Shown here piece after piece: positions 47,334 to 56,990 of a stretch of DNA of 64,000 bases. Below the pieces are notes generated by a model. The model was given only the letters and a program-made list of their open reading frames with translations. It was not told where the DNA came from and made no database searches. Position 1 is the first letter of the stretch, and each line of letters opens with the position of its first letter. Source of the stretch: Chrysemys picta bellii (Eukaryota > Chordata > Testudines > Emydidae). The stretch spans positions 83,268,981 through 83,332,980 of the forward strand of contig NC_088800.1 in the NCBI RefSeq assembly GCF_011386835.1, in the 5' to 3' direction. A program made the position numbers and the translations under genes.

Positions 47334-47344
47334 CTATCATTGCA

Positions 47345-47644
47345 AAGAGACCCCAGAGCAGAGAGCGGCCCCTGGAAAGCCCCGCTCCGCTTGCAGGAAG
47401 GCCGGGGGACACGGGCAGGGCAGGGCCAGGCCGGGGGCTGCGGCAATGCAGCCCGGGCACGGCGAGGGGCTGCCCCGGCACCGGGGACTGGCAAGGCGCC
47501 GCCCCAGCGTGGGGTGCATCCCCCGGCTCCCCGGCCGGGCTCTCCGCAGCACGGCAGCCGCCGCGTGGCGCGGGCAGGCGGGTTCCGCGCCCCGGGGCGG
47601 GGGAGCAGGGGAGGGGCAGCGGGCCGCCGGCGCATGCTCCAAGC
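47345..47644 (+). promoter_or_regulatory. LMF1: LMF1 CpG-rich promoter and 5' UTR
   Basis: GC- and CpG-rich DNA between the nearest transposon (duplicated site ends 47344) and the LMF1 ATG. No convincing TATA box is visible, as usual for CpG-island promoters of housekeeping-type genes. GC-rich motifs such as GGGGCGGGGG occur near 47593. The island continues into intron 1 to about 48100, and on the upstream side into a very GC-rich hAT element, so its natural 5' edge is masked. Confidence 0.6.
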
Positions 47645-47810
47645 ATGGCTGCGCCCGGGGAGACGCTGAGGAAGAGGAGGGGGGTGGAGGCAGCCCCCCG
47701 CCCCTCCCCCGCGGAGGGGGACCAGGCGACCCCCGCCCGGCCCCCGCTGCGCCCGGGCACCTTCTGGCTGAGCAGGATCGTGCTCCTGCGTTGCATAGCG
47801 CTGCTCTACT
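47645..47810 (+). CDS. LMF1: LMF1 coding exon 1 (lipase maturation factor 1, N-terminus)
   Basis: LMF1 is a multi-pass ER membrane protein needed for folding of lipoprotein lipase, hepatic lipase and endothelial lipase. The exon reads MAAPGETLRKRR, a variable Pro/Ala-rich linker, then GTFWLSRIVLLRCIALLY. The first and last parts match vertebrate LMF1 (MAAPAESLRRRK and GTFWLTRIVLL in human). The last segment is the beginning of the first transmembrane helix, and the basic KRR before it faces the cytosol. The exon has 55 codons plus one base (T) and a GTGAGT donor at 47811, matching a split Phe codon in the family. The start has A at -3 and G at +4. The frame is open upstream to 46970, but that stretch is transposon and CpG-island DNA. 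Exons 2 onward lie outside the window. The divergent position relative to SOX8 agrees with human synteny. Confidence 0.88.
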
Positions 47811-48199
47811 GTGAGTCTCTGCGCCCCCCCCGCTGGGAGGGCCCCCCCCAGCCAGGCTGCCCCCCCAAGCAGGGCCCTGCAGGCAATGCGGGGTGACCCC
47901 CCCCCGCGGCAGGCGGGAGCGAGCCCTGGCCACGTGTGTCCGGCCTGCCCTGCTGCGGGGCCCCCCCCTCTGCTCTGCGGGTGCCCCCCCCCTGCCCTGG
48001 CCCAGTTGCAGGCCAGCAAACCCTTCGTGCCCCTTCCCCCTGGCTCCCCTCCGCAGTGCCCTGCCGGGGGGGGGGATTTCCACCCGCTACCCCCTGGGAA
48101 AGTTGCAGGTTCCAAACCCGGTGCCCAGGCACGCGGGGTTTGTGAGGGGAGCAGGGCTGTCTTCTGTGTCCGTACAGCGCCCAGCACAACGGGTTCCCT

Positions 48200-48545
48200 G
48201 GCTGCGGTTACCAGGCAGGGATCAGCTGGCCTGGGTCCAACCAATAGTCCATCTACCCCAGCGCCGATGTCCGGTGTTTCAGAGGGAATGAACAGAGCAG
48301 GGCAATCGATCGAGTGGGTAGTCAGAGGCTTAGGGACACCCAGTGCATGGGGTTGTATCTCCGACCATCTTGACTAATGGTCATTGATGGAGCTCTTCTC
48401 CAGGACCTTGTCTGATTCTTTTTTGACCCCAGTTATGCTTTTTGCCTTCACAACATCCCTTGGCAAGGAGTTCCACAAGTTGACGAGGCATTGTGTGAAG
48501 TTTTAAACTGGACCACCCTCTTTTTGGGTGGTTTGTCCCCAGTCC
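48200..48545 (-). mobile_element. CR1-type LINE, antisense ORF2/3' part
   Basis: Antisense words AGAGGGAATGAACAGAGCAG, TTCACAACATCCCTTGGCAA and GAGTTCCACAAGTTGACGAG are characteristic of the reverse complement of CR1 ORF2 near its end. It is decayed and carries no open frame. Confidence 0.65.
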
Positions 48546-49274
48546 TGAGACAAAACTTGAGGTCATTTTGAGTATGTTGCTCTCTCCTGGCTGGTGTGAC
48601 TTGGCACACACCAGACCAGCAAGAGTGGGGTGCTCTTCACAATGGTGTCCTCCGTACGGTGTGACCTCCCATGCAACATGGGGCGGGGTCAGACCAGCGG
48701 TGACAGACCTAGGTAGTTCTCGGAGGTACTGAGATGTCTGGTGTTCCAGAAGTGTGAGAGTGGCCACCCTTCTCCTAGGTGCTATGCAAATACAAATAAT
48801 ATAATAAAAAAAAAATCGGGTATTTGTGGGGAGAGGAATCCACATTGCAATTTCTTCTTGGCGGCTACTCCAGCCCTGGAGTTGGGAATGGGCTTTAATC
48901 TCAGTCCATCTACATCAGGGTTTGCAAATTGCTGGATCAGAGCAGGGGAATTACACATCTTTTTATTTGGGGGTGGGGTTGCACTAGCGTTAAAAAGAAT
49001 AGCTTTTGAATATGACTTTAATAAGTAGTTTTGTACAATGACTAAATGTATCCACTTTTAATAAAGTGAGATAAACAAGCTCCTGTTCCAAACTTAGTGT
49101 TTCCTCTCTTTATTTATGCCATAGCTAATTTTTGTAGGGCTCTAAGCCCTGCCAGGCCCCTGTCGTCTATGCCTATGCAGTGTCATCATTGTATACCCTG
49201 TGGCCTGGCCAATTCTACCTCCAGGCTTCGTCTTCATTGGTCTAGGTGGAGCTGGCACAAAGGCCAGTTCAGTT

Positions 49275-49560
49275 AGGGTATGTCTACACTACAAGCGCTA
49301 CAGCGACCCAGGTGCAGCACTGCAGCTACACAGCTCTAGTGTAGACACTTGCTACAGTGACTTAAGGGCTTTTCCCGTCATTGTAGTAAATCCACCCCCT
49401 GTAGAGGCGGTAGGTAGGTCAATGGAAGAACTCTGGACCGGTGTCTACACTGGGGCCTAGGTTGGCTTAACTACATCTCTCAGGAGTATGAGTTTTTCAC
49501 ACCACTGGGCTACATAGCTAGGTTGACCTGTTTTAAAGGTAGATCAGGTCTTAGTCAGTG
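49275..49560. mobile_element. hAT-like MITE, GTCTACACT family
   Basis: Left end GGGTATGTCTACACTACAAG, with internal GGTCAATGGAAGAA and TTTTTCACACCACTGGGC blocks shared with other copies. The right end is decayed near 49550. Confidence 0.6.
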
Positions 49561-49599
49561 CGGGATAGAATCCTTCCTATGCTTGCTCTGTGGTCTCCC

Positions 49600-50010
49600 A
49601 TCCTCAGGGCAGGTCTACGCTTAAAACGTTGCAGTGGTACACACCTTTTTTTCACACCTCTGAGTGACGTAGTTACAGTAGAACCTCAGAGTTACGAACT
49701 GACCAGTCAACCACACACCTTGTTTGGAGCTGGAAGTATGCAATCAGGCAGCAGCAGAGACCCCAAAAAACCCCAAATACGGCACTGTGTTAAACATAAA
49801 CTACTACAAAAATAAATAAAGGGAAAGCAGCATTTTTCTTCTGCATAGTCAAGTTTCAAAGCTGTATTAAGTCAACGTTCAGTTGTAAACCTTTGAAAGA
49901 ACCATAACGTTATGAACATTTCAGAGTTACAAACAATCTCCCTTCCCGAGGTGTTTGTAACTCTGAGGTTCTGCTGTATTCCAATATAGGTCTGTAGTGT
50001 AGACCGGTCC
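49600..50010. mobile_element. hAT-like MITE interrupted by a mariner-type MITE
   Basis: Left part GGGCAGGTCTACGCTTAAAA...CACACCTCTGAGTGACGTAG is cut at 49675 and resumes at 49977 with TTCCAATATAGGTC and GTGTAGACCGGTCC. Confidence 0.65.
49676..49976. mobile_element. 301-bp Tigger/mariner-type MITE with TA TSD
   Basis: TIRs CAGTAGAACCTCAGAGTTAC and GTAACTCTGAGGTTCTGCTG. TA at 49674-49675 and 49977-49978. Internal AACGTTATGAAC-type repeats. No transposase. Confidence 0.88.
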
Positions 50011-52318
50011 TCACTGTGTCAAGGAAACTACTGCAGTTCTGCTGTGTTCCAAGGCTTCGAATCCCAGCCCGCCCTCAGATAAATGTTACCATGTATATCC
50101 AATAAATACCCCAACAGGGCATGTATTTCACCCTGCTCATACTTGGTATATTTTTCCCGGGGGTTGCAGTATTCTTTGCTGTACATGCTGTTTATCCTGT
50201 TCCAGGATTCTGAGACATATCTGTGGCTTTTCCCCTTTTAGAAATACTCCAGCTAAATTAATGAGAGGTGGAGACCTCTCTTTTGTGAGTCAGGGTGGTG
50301 TGAACATTTACCTTTGTGAATGTCATTATTTTTTCTTGACTTGCATTGATGGTTGCAGATGCCAGTAAACATTGGGTGTTTTTTTCTTTTTGTTTTTTTT
50401 GTGGTGAAAATTCTGTCCTTTGGACAAATAATGTGTCAGTCCACCTCAGATTTGCTTTTGGTGGACGTGGGGTTTTGCGTTGCAAAATGACATCCTTCCG
50501 CCTGCTAAAACTTGCGCAAGTTCTTATGGACATGGGTTAATCACAAAGAGCAGTGTTATTCTGGTAAAAAATGTAGATGAGGGGAGGAGAAATGAAAACA
50601 GGACCCCAGTTCTGCAAACAGGCCCATGCATAACTTTACTTGGGGGGAGCAGTCCTGTTACCTTTAACTTGTTTACTCATGTTATGTGAGTAAAGTGAAG
50701 CACATGTGTAAGTGCTGCGGGATTGGGGCCTTCGAGTAGAACTGTATTGCAGCCTGACCTACGCAGTTGTGACTGTTGCCTTTATAAGGGAGGCTCTAGT
50801 TCTTGTATCAGAAGATTGATTTTTATGGCAAAATCTCAGTGCAAGGCTGACTTCCATTTTTATTTGGTTGTGTGGGTGGCATATGGAAATCTTTATCTGG
50901 ATTTTAGCAAAGCTTTTTATTGTTTGGGGGAAATCTCTCTCTCAAAATACGTTTGAGATGTTTTACATAAGGTTAGCATGTACATTTTTTGTATGATTGT
51001 TCTTGTGGGGTAGCATTCCACACAGTCTGGTTGATTTCAGGTTCCATTCCTTTGCTCCTCTCTTATTGAATTCTTTTAATAACAACCTTCTATCCTAACT
51101 TCCGCTGCATACCGCTTGTCCCTCCCCGTCCCCTGCAGAACTCCTTCAAAAGCAGCACATTTTGTTGCTCACCAAGGATTATAAAATAATGAGAGCATCC
51201 CTCTTACCCCAAGGACTGTATCCCCTGCTACGCAATAAACATAACGAGTCTCACCATTCTCAGCCAGGTTGGAGATAGAAACGCAGGGAAAGAGCAGCTT
51301 TGAGCACTTCGTCATCGGGAGATGGAAGTTGTGACTCTTCGTCTCAGGGACCTGCCCGGCATTCAGATTTGACCAGGTGATTGGAGGTCCTCGAGAGCCA
51401 ACACTGTGCAAAGTCCTCTTGACGATAGGCCTGCGGTGTCAGCAAAATTCCAAGGACAGCCAGTTCACATCATGAGGCCTATACACATCTGTTGCGGTTG
51501 GATGCATCTGGTAATCTTTCCCCCGCCCCAAAGATGTTGTGAACTAGGGAAATTCTTCTTATCACCGAGACATGTAGAATTTGCTTCCGCACCTGGACAA
51601 TAAGAGCCAGCGGTTCCCAAGGACACCAGTGTCACTAAGAGCAGCAGTGCTAGAAGTTACCATTTCTTTTACTTAATAATGAAAATGGTGAATGGAGTAA
51701 CCAGTTAGAGCACGGCGTGGACTCTTTCTGTTCTGGCCTCAGCAAATAGCATTGACAGCAATGTTCAGTGACTGTAAGTGCTGTGCAAAATATTCGCAGT
51801 GAAACCCACATGCATAACACACTTTGTTACAAATTCTAAATTTGTCCCTGATCTGTCCACAAGATCAGTAAGATCTGCAAACCAGCAGCCTGCTTAGTGT
51901 GGGTCTTTTGTGTTTTTTTTTGCATCAAAACCATGCAGAAGTTGCAGTTCGGTGTGACTTTTTTTTTTTTTTTTTGACACATGCTTTATTTCCGGTTTCT
52001 CTTGAATTGGCACTAAAAGCCAGGGGTCTGAATCTCCACCAGTTAAAAGGAGAGAAATGTTGATCTCTACCCTGTGGAAGTTCAGATTGCTGAGTTTCTC
52101 ACAGCTCAATTTGCTGTTTCGTATGCAAAGCTGATTAGTGGTCTCTGATTATGAAGGCTGTTGCTTTCTAGACATTAATATGGAGCTTTAAATACACCAT
52201 GTTCCGCAGTAAATTTTGTTTTATTGTTTATATGAAGGTTGGCCTGGGGACTTCAACCGAAACCTGGGCTTCATTATGCTAGGCAGTGGACAGACCTCGT
52301 GAAATCAGCCCTCGCACC

Positions 52319-52820
52319 CAGCAGCGGCTCCAGACACCAGCGCTCCAAGCACATGCCTGGGGCGGCAAGCCGCAGGGGGCGCCCTGCCGGTCCCTGCGAG
52401 GGCGGCAGTCAGGCAGCCTTCGGCGGCTTGCCTGCGGGAGGCCCGCCAGTCCCGCGTATTTGGTGGCAATTCGGCGGCGGGTACGCCGAAGCCGCGGGAC
52501 TGGTGGACCTCCCTAGGGTGACCAAACGGTCCCGATTTTGAGCTGTTTGTCCCGTGTCCCAACCGATCTCAATTTTTGTCCCGATATTTGGTGCCGCTGG
52601 GATCACTCGGCGTTTTTTTTTTTTGCTCGGCTGGCAGCACTTGGCTTTTTTTTTTCCCTCCCCCCCCCCCCCCCCCCGATATTTTCTTCATCTCATCTGG
52701 TCATCCTAGACCTCCCGCAGGCATGCTGCCGAATCCGCGGGACCGGGGACCTCGCAGGCATGCCGCCGAGGCAGCCTGCCTGCCGTGCTTGGGGCGGCAA
52801 AAAAGCTAGAGCCGCCCCTG
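52319..52820. mobile_element. hAT MITE (CAGGGGCGGCTCC family) with exact 8-bp TSD, split by a second hAT MITE
   Basis: Ends CAGCAGCGGCTCCAGACACC and TAGAGCCGCCCCTG. TSD ctcgcacc at 52311-52318 and 52821-52828. Removing the inner element and one site copy leaves about 299 bp, nearly the 302 bp of the sister copy at 15971. Confidence 0.93.
52514..52708. mobile_element. 195-bp hAT MITE (TAGGGTGACCA family) with exact 8-bp TSD, nested
   Basis: Ends TAGGGTGACCA and TGGTCATCCTA. TSD gacctccc at 52506-52513 and 52709-52716, both inside the outer element. It is longer than the two 124-bp relatives because of T-runs and a C18 tract (52660-52677). Confidence 0.92.
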
Positions 52821-54081
52821 CTCGCACCAGTCGAAGGCCCAGATCATGTATTGTGCAGTACATGGGCAAGCTGCTTTCCTTGCTCAAAGCCCCATTCAGT
52901 TTGCATGGGCGTAGCAAGCTGCCCATGTGCTACCCCAGCGGTTCTCAACACAATGCAGGATCAGAACCTTAATAGACAAGACAGACAAAGGGTGAGAGGG
53001 GACGCAGACAGAGAAGGGAAGTTTCATTCTCGGGTTTTGGTGTTGTGCTTTTAAGCGCACGCTCTCAGTTTAAAAACCATGCTTCTAAAACCCAAATGCC
53101 CCCACACCTTACATTACTAATAATACCAGGGTTTGTAATAGAATTTTTAAAAAAATCGTTTACTTGTTGCTTTTGTCGTAGCCTGGCTCCGGTTTAATTC
53201 TGCTCCGGTTTAATTCTTGGTCTCTCTCGTTTTGGTCCTTACACGCTACTGCCATGCTGAAGTTGAAGTTCATCTGGTTAAAAGGAAACTCCTGTTTGAT
53301 TAGAATTAAAGAATCATAGTGGAAAGTTTCCCCCTCCCCCCCCCCCACTTGTCTTAAGTTTTGTAAAAACTTAATGTTACCAAAACCTGAATTTTTGGGC
53401 TAAGTTTGGCATGGGCTATATTTTGAGTCCAAGTGTCATTGGAAGCGTGTTTGCGGCTAATACCTCTGCACTTTATGCTGCTTATTGAATTTTGCAATGC
53501 GGGGCTGAAATTAATCAGTGTGACTTCAAAATAAAGAGATTGTGAGCCACAAAATCCCGAGGCCACGTTAGAACTCCGCTAGCTTTTCTGTCAAGGGAAG
53601 AGAGAGCGAAGTATCTTTGTAAGGGTGGGATACTTTCGAGTGAGACCAGGCTGCCTTTTGATCTCAGTTGGGATTCTGGGTTAACAACAGCGGGAAACAA
53701 TTTTAAGTCTCTGGGTCAAGCAGATATTTAGACCTCGTTTCTGAAGATGGAACAGCTTACTTGGACAGATTTTTCTCTCTCCCCACCCCCTTCTGCCTAC
53801 ACTCAGTAAACTGTGGCGATTGTTTCAGACTTATTGAGGAAATGGTTGATGCCATTATGACAGACTGACATTCCTGAGTGGTGGGATGTTTTCCCCTTCT
53901 TCCATTTCACCCCTCCGATAATGGTTAGCCATGCCGTTTTCATTTACGCCGGGCTTGAAGAATGCATCTCGTGGGGGCTTGTATTAAAATGTGGCGGAAA
54001 ATTGGTCATTCTCTGACAGTTATCAGCTCCTGCATTCCAGCGCGGCTGTAGCAAGCTAGAGGGGAGGCCTGGGGGTTGGGC

Positions 54082-54083
<2 letters not shown>

Positions 54084-54116
<33 letters not shown>
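54084..54116. repeat. (GT)n microsatellite
   Basis: About 16 GT units in LMF1 intron 1. Confidence 0.95.
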
Positions 54117-54118
<2 letters not shown>

Positions 54119-54596
54119 TGTGAGAGAGCTTCCCCTGTTATGAAAGAGAACCATGGAACAAACACAGTTCTCAATGGCAGTGAAGTGAGGGGAAGGATCA
54201 TGAACAGGGTTTCTCCTTGGAAGGGATCTCCGCTTTTTTATGTGGAAAGGGCGTTTTAGTCTCATCCCTTGCCCCAGGGTCTACGGTCTGTGCTTGTGGA
54301 GTGAAGGCAGGGATTGTGCAATAATCTGCTCCCTTTCCCAGGTAACCGACAGGGCCTCTATGTAAAATATCACACAGCACAAGGGTGCTGTAGATAACCT
54401 TCCCGCTCTTTTAAAGGGAGTTTCCAGGCCTGGTCACAAGCTGGGAAGTCCCTGGCAATGGGACCGGCGCTTTGGAGCGGTGCTGTTAGGGAGGCAGGTT
54501 GGTGAAAGGAAGGAGCAAAGGACCAGATTGCTGGAGAAGGAGGCACTGAGTCCCGGCAGCATGGATGGCCTGTTGCCTTCCATAGATCAAATGAGG

Positions 54597-55378
54597 TCTG
54601 ATGAGGTTCAACAAGGACAAGTGCAGAGTTCTGCACTTAGGACGGAAGACTCCCAGGCACCGTTACAGGCTGAGGACTGACTGGCTAAGGGGCAGTTCTG
54701 CAGAAAAGGACCTGGGGATTACAGTGCACGAGAAGCTGGATATGAGTCAGCAGTGTGCCCTCGTTGCCAAGAAGGCCAACGGCATATTGGGCTGTATTAG
54801 TAGGAGCATTGCCAGCAGATCAAGGGAAGTGATTATTCCCCTCTATTCGGCACTGGTGAGGCCACACCTGGAGTATTGTGTCCAGTGTTGGTCCCCCCAC
54901 TACAGAAAGGATGTGGACAATTTGGAGAGTCCAGCGGAGGGCAACAAAAATGATTATGGGGCTGGGGCACATGACTTATGAGGAGAGGCTGAGGGAACTG
55001 GGGTTATTTAGTCGGCAGAAGAGAAGAGTGAGGAGGGATTTGATAGCAGCCTTCAACTACCTGAAGGGGGGTTCCAAAGAGGATGGAGCTCGGCTGTTCT
55101 CAGTGGTGGCAGATGACAGAACAAGGAGCAATGGTCTCAAGTTGCAGTGGGGAAGGTCTAGATTGGATATTAGGAAACACTATTTCAGTGGCAGGGTGGT
55201 GAAGCACTGGAATGGGTTAGCTAAGGAGGTGGTGGAATCTCCTTCCTTAGAGGTTATTAAGGCCTGGCTTGACAAAGCCCTGGCTGGGATGATTTAGTTG
55301 TTGGTCTTGCTTTGAGCAGGGGATTGGACTAGATGACCTCCTGAGGTCTCTTCCAACCCTAATCTTCTATGATTCTAT
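54597..55378 (+). mobile_element. CR1 LINE, 5'-truncated 3' fragment with ORF2 C-terminus
   Basis: Encodes the C-terminal part of CR1 ORF2 after the catalytic palm: [48 protein letters not shown], then [20 protein letters not shown] and [17 protein letters not shown]. The two halves are in different frames, with a frameshift near 54925, and neither contains the reverse-transcriptase catalytic box. It finishes with the CR1 tail GACTAGATGACCTCC...CTTCCAACCC and ATTCTATGA-type octamers. It has the same orientation as LMF1. It is one of the younger CR1 copies here. Confidence 0.93.
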
Positions 55379-55493
55379 AAGGTTAGGCATTTGACTGATC
55401 CAAAAATACATGGTCAATTGACTGATCAAACATTTTGAAATAATGTCAAAAATGGTCAAATATGTGAAGCATTAATTGATCAGAACAATGACA

Positions 55494-55507
55494 CCCCCCC
55501 CCCCCCC
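55494..55507. repeat. C14 homopolymer
   Basis: Fourteen consecutive C residues. Confidence 0.95.
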
Positions 55508-56799
55508 AAAGTAAGACTTTATGGTCTCTAATAGGTTTAGCTTTAGATAGAAACTTATGCCTAATTACAAAAAAAACAACCCAAGTTATGTAACTGAGTG
55601 ATTATTTTGGCTCAGAAGAATGTGACAAGCAGTTAACAAGGTAGGCCATTGCCTATGTCAGGGCATGCTTACTGGAATATTTGAACACGGTCAAACAATA
55701 AGTGGTCAAATAATGTCAGTTGACCAACTGGGTAATCCTAAATCCTAAATTGGTGGCCAAAACTCTTACTGCCCCCATTACTGGGCGGGAATGCGGAAGG
55801 GAATGGGAAAGATGTAGAGAAACTACCCTGTACTGAGCCCATACCAGTGGGATTTTCCTAATTGAATGCTAAGGATATTGGAAGATATAGGCACGTAGAG
55901 CTGGTTCAGTGCATCCCATGAATTCATGAGGGTAACTACCACTCTATATTCGCAAAGTAGACAGTATTTAGTGCTTTTAATTAGCTGGGTAATTCTTGCA
56001 ACAGCTCTCTGTAGGTTAGATATTGAGGGCCTGTTTCTCCACTCCATCGTTTTACCTTTTCCAAGTGAGAGTAAAAAACTGCCCATTCAGAATGAATTGT
56101 GCGGGGCAGAAGGGAATCTGATCTGAGAGGGGGAATTTAAGTGCCTTGTCCAAGCAAATCGAAACAGCAAATCTGTGGCAGACTCAAGATTACGACTCCA
56201 GAGTTTGTGGCTTCTAGTTCCATGCTCAGTCTAGTAGAGACCACACTGTGTCTCCGTTAATTGTCTTTTTATACAGTCCTATAGCATCTGGATGCTATAA
56301 TAGTAATTAAAACAAGCAGAAGAGTTGTCTCAGACTTATGCTCATTTACATGATACTTAAATAAAAGCTCGTATAGCATCTTTCATGGAAACTAGATCCC
56401 CAAATGATTTATTGAGATGCAGGACAGGTACAAAGTTAAATATAAGAAATAATAGCAGGAGGCAAAGGCAATGCGGAGTAAGTTCGATAACAGATTAGAG
56501 TAGGTTTTCCATTCTGATCTTTATGTTCTTGTGTGTTCCTATATCCTTGCAAACTATGACATTGATGCCCGTTTTTAAAACTAAAGAAACCCTCATGAGG
56601 AGATTGTTGGAAGTGCAGTTGCAGTGGCTATTACTAATTAAGGAAATAGATCAACATCTGGGGATTGAATGTTTGTTTTTCGATCGCTGGTTTTGAACGA
56701 AGTGTATGGGTCCTCAGATCAAGTGTACCGTAGTGGCTCCCTTCTTCTCTCTTTCCCCCCCAATTATTTCTGATGTGTAGATGCCCAGATAGGTGCATA

Positions 56800-56990
56800 T
56801 GGAGATATACCTATACCTATCTCATAGAGCTGGAAGGGACCCTGAAAGGTTATTGAGTCCAGCCCCCTGCCTTCGCTAGCAGGACCAAGTACTGATTTTT
56901 GCCCCAGATCCCTAAGTGGCTCCCTCAAGAATTGAACTCACAACCCTGGGTTTAGCAGGCCAATGCTCAAACCACTGAGCTATCCTTCTC
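56800..56990 (-). mobile_element. Tortoise pol III-type SINE, near full length
   Basis: Minus strand: GGATAGCTCAGTGGTTTGAG (A box, ending 56964), CTAAACCCAGGGTTGTGAG then TTCAATTC (B box), the body CACTTAGGGATCTGGGGC and AGTACTTGGTCCTGC, and a CR1-like tail (GGGTCCCTTCCAGCTC, then GAGATAGGTATAGGTATATC). The shared tail is why CR1 machinery is thought to mobilize these SINEs. A C-run adjoins its 5' end (57000-57013). Confidence 0.88.

Noticed and set aside
46970..47896. A 308-codon open frame that includes the LMF1 exon-1 frame
   Set aside because: The part upstream of 47645 is hAT MITE and CpG-island DNA without LMF1 similarity, and the part after 47810 is intron behind a GTGAGT donor. Only 47645-47810 is coding.
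47285..48244. Long minus-strand open frames over the LMF1 promoter
   Set aside because: Low-complexity Pro/Gly/Arg-rich translations of GC-rich DNA; no start context, splice structure or family similarity.
54480..55297. Possible host gene from two overlapping frames
   Set aside because: The sequence is CR1 ORF2 C-terminus with a frameshift and the CR1 3' tail, so it is a dead LINE fragment.
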